Below, piece after piece: positions 6,148 through 8,913 of a DNA stretch of 8,913 nucleotides. Under the pieces are notes generated by a model. It saw only the letters and a program-made list of their open reading frames with translations. It did not search any database and was not told where the DNA came from. The DNA is from an uncultured Eubacteriales bacterium (GTDB lineage Bacteria; Bacillota; Clostridia; Christensenellales; Aristaeellaceae). Location of the stretch: contig CALVPU010000209.1 in assembly GCA_944353735.1 (NCBI GenBank), positions 1 to 8,913 of the forward strand. The letters run 5' to 3'. The position numbers and the translations under genes are program-made. The first letter of the stretch is position 1. Each line of letters opens with the position of its first letter.

Positions 6148-7826
6148 AGGACCGGATCTACCGCGGCACGGTGCGCATCGTGCTGGCGTCGATCGCCGTT
6201 TTCAGCCTGATCTTTGCGGTCGGGCTTTACTTCGTATTCACCAACCACTTTCAGGGCCAGCTGCGCGCGGAGCTGACCCTGCTCGCCGGCGCGATGGACG
6301 CCGCGGAGGATCCCGCGGCGCTGTTCGCGCTGTGGGCGGACGGCGCCACCGACGCGCGCCTGACCTACATCGCCGCCGACGGCAGCGTGCTCGGCGACAC
6401 CGAGGTGGAAAGCGCCGCGATGGAGAACCACGCCGACCGCCCCGAGGTCGCACAGGCGCTCGAGGGCGGCTTCGGCGCCGCCCGCCGCCAGTCGCCCACG
6501 CTGGACGAGATGACCTACTACGTCGCCCAGCGCCTCGACGACGGCAGCGTGCTGCGCCTCGCCGGCGACCTGCAGAGCGCCGTCAGCGTGCTGCTGGGCG
6601 CGTTCCTGTGCGTGTTCCTCGCCATGCCGCTGACGCTGCTCGCCAGCTCCGTGATGGCGGACCGCACCACCAGGGCGATCATCCGCCCCATCGACGCGCT
6701 GAACCTCGACAAGCCCGCGGAAAACGAGATCTACGACGAATTCACGCCGCTGCTGGCGCGGCTGAGCGTGCAGAACCGCCGCATCGAGAGCCAGATGCGC
6801 GAGCTGTCGCGCCGGCAGAACGAGTTCGCCGCCATCACCGCCAACATGTCCGAAGGGCTGGTCGTGCTCAACGCGCGCGCCGAGGTGCTCTCCATCAACG
6901 CCGCCGCGCGGCGCATCTTCCGCGTCGGCGACGCCGACTGCGCCGGGCGCTACGTGCTGGCGCTGCACCGCAGTCCCGAGCTGATGCGCGGCGTCCGCGC
7001 CGCTCAGGCAGGCGAGCCGACGACCGGCGAAATGCGCGCCAACGGTCGCGTCTACCAGCTCATCATCAGCCCCGTGTGCGATGGCGGAGAAACCACGGGC
7101 CTCCTGCTGCTGATGCCCGACGTCACCGAGCGCGTCGAGGCGGAGCGCAACCGCCGCGAGTTCTCCGCGAACGTCTCCCACGAACTCAAGACGCCGCTGA
7201 CGTCGATCATGGGCTGCGCCGAGATGCTGCGCAGCGGCATCGTCCGCGAGGAGGACGTGGAAAAGTTCTCCAGCCGCATCTACGATTCCGCGCAGCGACT
7301 GCTGCGGCTGGTCGAGGACATCATCCACCTCTCCCGCCTCGACGAGGGCGCGCCGGTGGCGATGACCGAGATCGACCTGGCGGAGTCCGCGCACGAGGTC
7401 GTGCGCCGCCTTCAGCCCACCGCCGACGCCGCCGGAATCCCCATTCGCGAATCGCTGCACGCCGCGAAGATCGTCGCCGCACCGCAGATGATCGACGAAC
7501 TGATCGCCAACCTCGTGGACAACGCCATCAAGTACAACCGCCCCGGCGGCGACGTGACCGTCGAAGTCGAGCCGCTCGGGGCGGGCGCGCGCCTGACCGT
7601 GCGCGATACCGGCATCGGCATCGCCTCCGAGCACCACGCCAAGATCTTCGAGCGCTTCTATCGCGTGGACAAGAGCCATTCCCGCGCCATCGGCGGCACG
7701 GGGCTGGGACTGTCCATCGTCAAGCACATCGCCGCTTACCATCACGCTGCGCTCGACGTCGAGAGCGAGCCCGGTCAGGGCACCGCCATCACCGCCCTCT
7801 TCCCCGACGACCCCGAAGAGCATTGA
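6144..7826 (+). CDS. phoR: PhoR-type sensor histidine kinase
   Basis: This membrane-bound kinase is the expected partner of the upstream regulator. The 560-residue layout is: first helix about 10-32; extracytoplasmic sensor domain about 33-145 (includes LTYIAADGSVLGDTE and a MENHADRPEV segment typical of PhoR kinases); second helix about 146-171; a short HAMP-like or coiled linker 172-225; a PAS domain about 226-330; then the kinase core. His346 lies in the H-box SANVSHELKTPLTS. The ATP-binding domain has the N-box (ELIANLVDNAIKYN, 452-465), G1 DTGIG (488-492), F-box IFERFYRVDKSHSR, and G2 GGTGLGLS (517-524). The ATG at 6144 overlaps the regulator stop and follows GGAGG. It is the last gene of the operon; no T-rich terminator is visible after it. 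Confidence 0.94.
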   Translation: MKDRIYRGTVRIVLASIAVFSLIFAVGLYFVFTNHFQGQLRAELTLLAGAMDAAEDPAALFALWADGATDARLTYIAADGSVLGDTEVESAAMENHADRPEVAQALEGGFGAARRQSPTLDEMTYYVAQRLDDGSVLRLAGDLQSAVSVLLGAFLCVFLAMPLTLLASSVMADRTTRAIIRPIDALNLDKPAENEIYDEFTPLLARLSVQNRRIESQMRELSRRQNEFAAITANMSEGLVVLNARAEVLSINAAARRIFRVGDADCAGRYVLALHRSPELMRGVRAAQAGEPTTGEMRANGRVYQLIISPVCDGGETTGLLLLMPDVTERVEAERNRREFSANVSHELKTPLTSIMGCAEMLRSGIVREEDVEKFSSRIYDSAQRLLRLVEDIIHLSRLDEGAPVAMTEIDLAESAHEVVRRLQPTADAAGIPIRESLHAAKIVAAPQMIDELIANLVDNAIKYNRPGGDVTVEVEPLGAGARLTVRDTGIGIASEHHAKIFERFYRVDKSHSRAIGGTGLGLSIVKHIAAYHHAALDVESEPGQGTAITALFPDDPEEH

Positions 7827-7989
7827 TCGCGCGCCGCCCGCCAAGACGTCGCCCGGGACCAGCTGCTCCGGGGCGTGCCGCAAGGACGGCGCAAGCCGCA
7901 GCTGTCGCGAAGGCGCGGCGAATGGCGCAGGCTTCAAGGCGCACCAAGCTGAAACGCGCGCATCCGGCATGAGCGCAGCGCACCGCCAG

Positions 7990-8073
7990 TCAAAGGCGCC
8001 GGCGGCGGCCCAGGTGTGGGCGCATTCCAGCGCTTACAACGCTCGCGCTCACCCGCTCAAAGGCGCCGCCGGC
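7990..8073. repeat. Pair of 17-base direct repeats
   Basis: TCAAAGGCGCCG(g/c)CGGC occurs at 7990-8006 and at 8057-8073, identical except for one base and 67 bases apart. Both copies carry the palindrome GGCGCC. Only two copies are present, with no CRISPR-like regularity. Confidence 0.55.
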
Positions 8074-8098
8074 AGCAGAGATGCGTCTCCGCTGCCGG
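8069..8098. repeat. Hairpin-forming inverted repeat between phoR and the small membrane gene
   Basis: CCGGCAGC (8069-8076) pairs with GCTGCCGG (8091-8098). After one A-C mismatch, GAGA (8078-8081) pairs with TCTC (8086-8089) around a TGCG loop. It lies between convergent genes and could slow or stop transcription or protect RNA 3' ends from either side, but neither strand has a T-tract after it, so it is not a standard intrinsic terminator. Confidence 0.5.
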
Positions 8099-8138
8099 AC
8101 AAGCGCGTTCAAGAAAAACTGCGGTCTGCCCTCGCCGC

Positions 8139-8579
8139 TTATTTCTTCGCATCCCTTCGCTTTCTGCGATAGAGCAGATCTTCATACGCTCGAAGTTCCT
8201 TGCGCGTAAAATGTTTCTTCCCTCTGGTAATCTTGCGCCAACGCTTTTCCCGATGCTCATGAATTCCGAATATGACCGTGCAAACAACGAGTTCAACACC
8301 AATGAGGATCATTCCAACAATACCTAAAATTCCGCGCGCCCGATCCGAAAGCCAATCGAAAAACGCTATTCCAGTGAACGCTAAGATCGCCTCGATGGCA
8401 AAAAACGTCGCGGCGATGGCAACGCACTGTTTATATGATGGAGGGATTCTATCATTTCGCGATTTTCCATATCGCGGAGAAGTATTCCTGCCACTGGTAA
8501 TATTATAAGGTCCGACAATAATTGCCAACAATGCCCAGCCGCCCAGAAACAGCAGCAGCCAAAACTCATTCCTGTGCAT
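8139..8579 (-). CDS. Small membrane protein of unknown function (possible toxin-immunity protein)
   Basis: I do not recognise the family. The 146-residue product has three hydrophobic helices, at about residues 6-22 (WLLLFLGGWALLAIIVG), 50-73 and 82-106, a polar loop between the first two, and a strongly basic tail ending RRKRRDAKK. The ATG at 8579 is chosen because GGAGA lies just upstream; the frame is open to an ATG at 8690, but the extra 37 residues would overlap the Hint-like fragment in another frame and have no good ribosome binding site. The DNA is clearly AT-richer than the pst/pho genes (27 G+C in the 60 bases 8281-8340), and it uses AT-ending codons, suggesting acquired DNA. Its place directly after a Hint-domain remnant is where polymorphic-toxin loci keep immunity genes, so immunity is a reasonable but untested guess. 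Confidence 0.6.
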   Translation of the reverse strand: MHRNEFWLLLFLGGWALLAIIVGPYNITSGRNTSPRYGKSRNDRIPPSYKQCVAIAATFFAIEAILAFTGIAFFDWLSDRARGILGIVGMILIGVELVVCTVIFGIHEHREKRWRKITRGKKHFTRKELRAYEDLLYRRKRRDAKK

Positions 8580-8610
8580 TGATTTCTCCAGACAATCGTT
8601 TTTCGTAATG

Positions 8611-8742
8611 TCAATCTGTTTTCCAATGGAATGGATGTTCAGCGATGCAGATAATGGTTTCGCCATTGACCTGAACGTGCACCAGCGCATCCTTCGCGTT
8701 CAGGAAGGTACGGACGACCCGCTTCAACACCCACCGGTTTGA
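8611..8742 (-). pseudogene. Fragment of a Hint domain from a polymorphic toxin (Rhs/WapA-like)
   Basis: A 43-residue open stretch on the minus strand, ending in TGA at 8613-8611, contains VVRTFLNAKDALVHVQVNG followed by ETIICIAEHPFHW. This matches from memory the pattern of pretoxin Hint domains in clostridial Rhs/WapA-type proteins (…RTFVN…ELVHV.VNGE.I..T..HPF…). The normal TxxH block is changed (Ile in place of Thr), the downstream half of the Hint domain and any toxin domain are gone, and no start codon or upstream repeat region exists: an in-frame TAG lies within the neighbouring terminator. It is therefore a decayed or rearranged scrap, squeezed between a tRNA terminator and the small membrane-protein gene. 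Confidence 0.55.
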
Positions 8743-8760
8743 ATCGTTTTGATTGCCAGC

Positions 8761-8799
8761 AAAAAAACCCTACCAGCTTTGTATCAAAAACTGGTAGGG
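8761..8799 (-). terminator. Intrinsic terminator of the tRNA operon
   Basis: On the minus strand CCCTACCAG (8799-8791) pairs with CTGGTAGGG (8776-8768), with extra internal pairing in the loop, and is followed directly by seven T residues (8767-8761). It starts five bases after the encoded CCA end of tRNA-Glu. Confidence 0.92.
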
Positions 8800-8803
8800 A
8801 TTC

Positions 8804-8878
8804 TGGCACCTCCATGGGGACTCGAACCCCAGTTTTCGCCGTGAGAGGGCGACGTCTTAACCGCTTGACCATGGAGGC
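8804..8878 (-). tRNA. tRNA-Glu (anticodon CTC)
   Basis: This is a complete 75-base cloverleaf with CCA encoded. It has a 7-bp acceptor stem GCCTCCA/TGGAGGT (first pair G-U), a D-arm closed by GTC/GAC, an anticodon stem TCGCC/GGCGA around the loop CTCTCAC, giving anticodon CTC (8845-8843) for GAG codons, a 4-base variable loop, a T-arm TGGGG-TTCGAGT-CCCCA and discriminator G73. It is transcribed leftwards behind the partial tRNA at the right edge, only one base away. Confidence 0.93.
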
Positions 8879-8879
8879 A

Positions 8880-8913
8880 TGGCTGCCGAACTAGGATTCG
8901 AACCTAGACAATA
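8880..8913 (-). tRNA. 3' part of a tRNA, probably tRNA-Gln (cut by window edge)
   Basis: The minus strand shows a T-arm CTAGG-TTCGAAT-CCTAG, the 3' acceptor strand TTCGGCA, discriminator G and CCA. The acceptor strand implies a 5' end TGCCGAA with U1-A72, a feature characteristic of bacterial tRNA-Gln, and Gln and Glu tRNAs are often adjacent. The anticodon lies outside the window, so the amino acid is inferred. Confidence 0.8.

Larger units (their letters stand above)
7827..8138. other. GC-rich intergenic stretch without a convincing gene
   Basis: These 312 bases lie between the convergent ends of phoR and the small membrane-protein gene. Open frames here lack recognisable domains, have no good ribosome binding sites, and are dominated by Arg/Ala, as random high-GC DNA gives. 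The stretch holds a 17-base near-perfect direct repeat and a hairpin, listed separately. No T-run that would make an intrinsic terminator for phoR is present. Confidence 0.6.

Noticed and set aside
6120..7970. 616-codon minus-strand open frame opposite phoR
   Set aside because: A shadow of high-GC codon bias: low-complexity His/Asp/Gly/Ala composition and no motif, while the plus strand has a complete histidine kinase.
7990..8073. Repeat pair as a CRISPR array
   Set aside because: Only two copies, low complexity, no leader and no cas genes.
8069..8098. Hairpin as an intrinsic terminator for phoR or for the small membrane gene
   Set aside because: No T-tract follows on either strand, so only a hairpin is reported.
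7969..8172. Possible 67-residue plus-strand gene after phoR
   Set aside because: No ribosome binding site or domain, spans the repeat pair and hairpin, and overlaps the end of the opposite-strand membrane-protein gene.
8580..8690. N-terminal extension of the small membrane protein to an ATG at 8690
   Set aside because: It lacks a ribosome binding site and overlaps the Hint-like fragment out of frame; the ATG at 8579 has a good one.
8639..8872. 77-codon minus-strand frame at the right edge
   Set aside because: It reads through tRNA-Glu and its terminator, so it is not a gene.

Overview
The window looks like chromosome of a GC-rich bacterium. The gene order pstC-pstA-pstB-phoU-response regulator-PhoR-type kinase, the strong AGGAGG-type ribosome binding sites, the consensus sigma-70/sigma-A promoters and the style of the acyltransferase all suggest a high-GC member of the Bacillota (Clostridia-like). 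This is an inference; no rRNA or other taxonomic marker is present.

Layout. (1) 1-1032, minus strand: the N-terminal 344 residues of a P1B-type heavy-metal exporting ATPase that runs off the left edge. It has a perfect consensus promoter (TTGACA-N17-TATAAT) and an operator-like TACCC/GGGTA inverted repeat at its predicted start of transcription. (2) 1175-2200, plus strand: an integral-membrane acyltransferase-3 family protein, transcribed divergently from its own promoter and closed by a 14-bp perfect-stem terminator. (3) 2353-7826, plus strand: a compact phosphate operon. PstC and PstA are the channel subunits, PstB is the ATPase, PhoU couples transporter state to signalling, and a PhoB/PhoP-type response regulator with a PhoR-type kinase controls expression. 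Every junction is a 4-base ATGA overlap or a gap of 1-7 bases, so the six proteins are probably translated in a coupled way. No gene for the phosphate-binding protein PstS lies in the window; the position just before pstC, where it is commonly found, holds the acyltransferase. (4) 7827-8138: a GC-rich stretch with no convincing gene, containing a short direct repeat and a hairpin. (5) 8139-8579, minus strand: a small three-helix membrane protein of unknown function in visibly AT-richer DNA. (6) 8611-8742, minus strand: a short broken reading frame resembling part of the Hint domain of clostridial polymorphic (Rhs/WapA-like) toxins. (7) 8761-8913, minus strand: the end of a tRNA operon, with the 3' third of a probable tRNA-Gln, a complete tRNA-Glu(CTC) one base further on, and a strong intrinsic terminator.

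The pst/pho block is conventional in function. The less ordinary material is the AT-richer patch between phoR and the tRNAs. It pairs a Hint-domain scrap with a small membrane protein and is best read as the leftover of a polymorphic-toxin locus next to a tRNA cluster. The compact divergent metal-ATPase promoter region and an unusual Asp in a conserved PstA motif also deserve a look. I found no clear evidence of a wholly new system.
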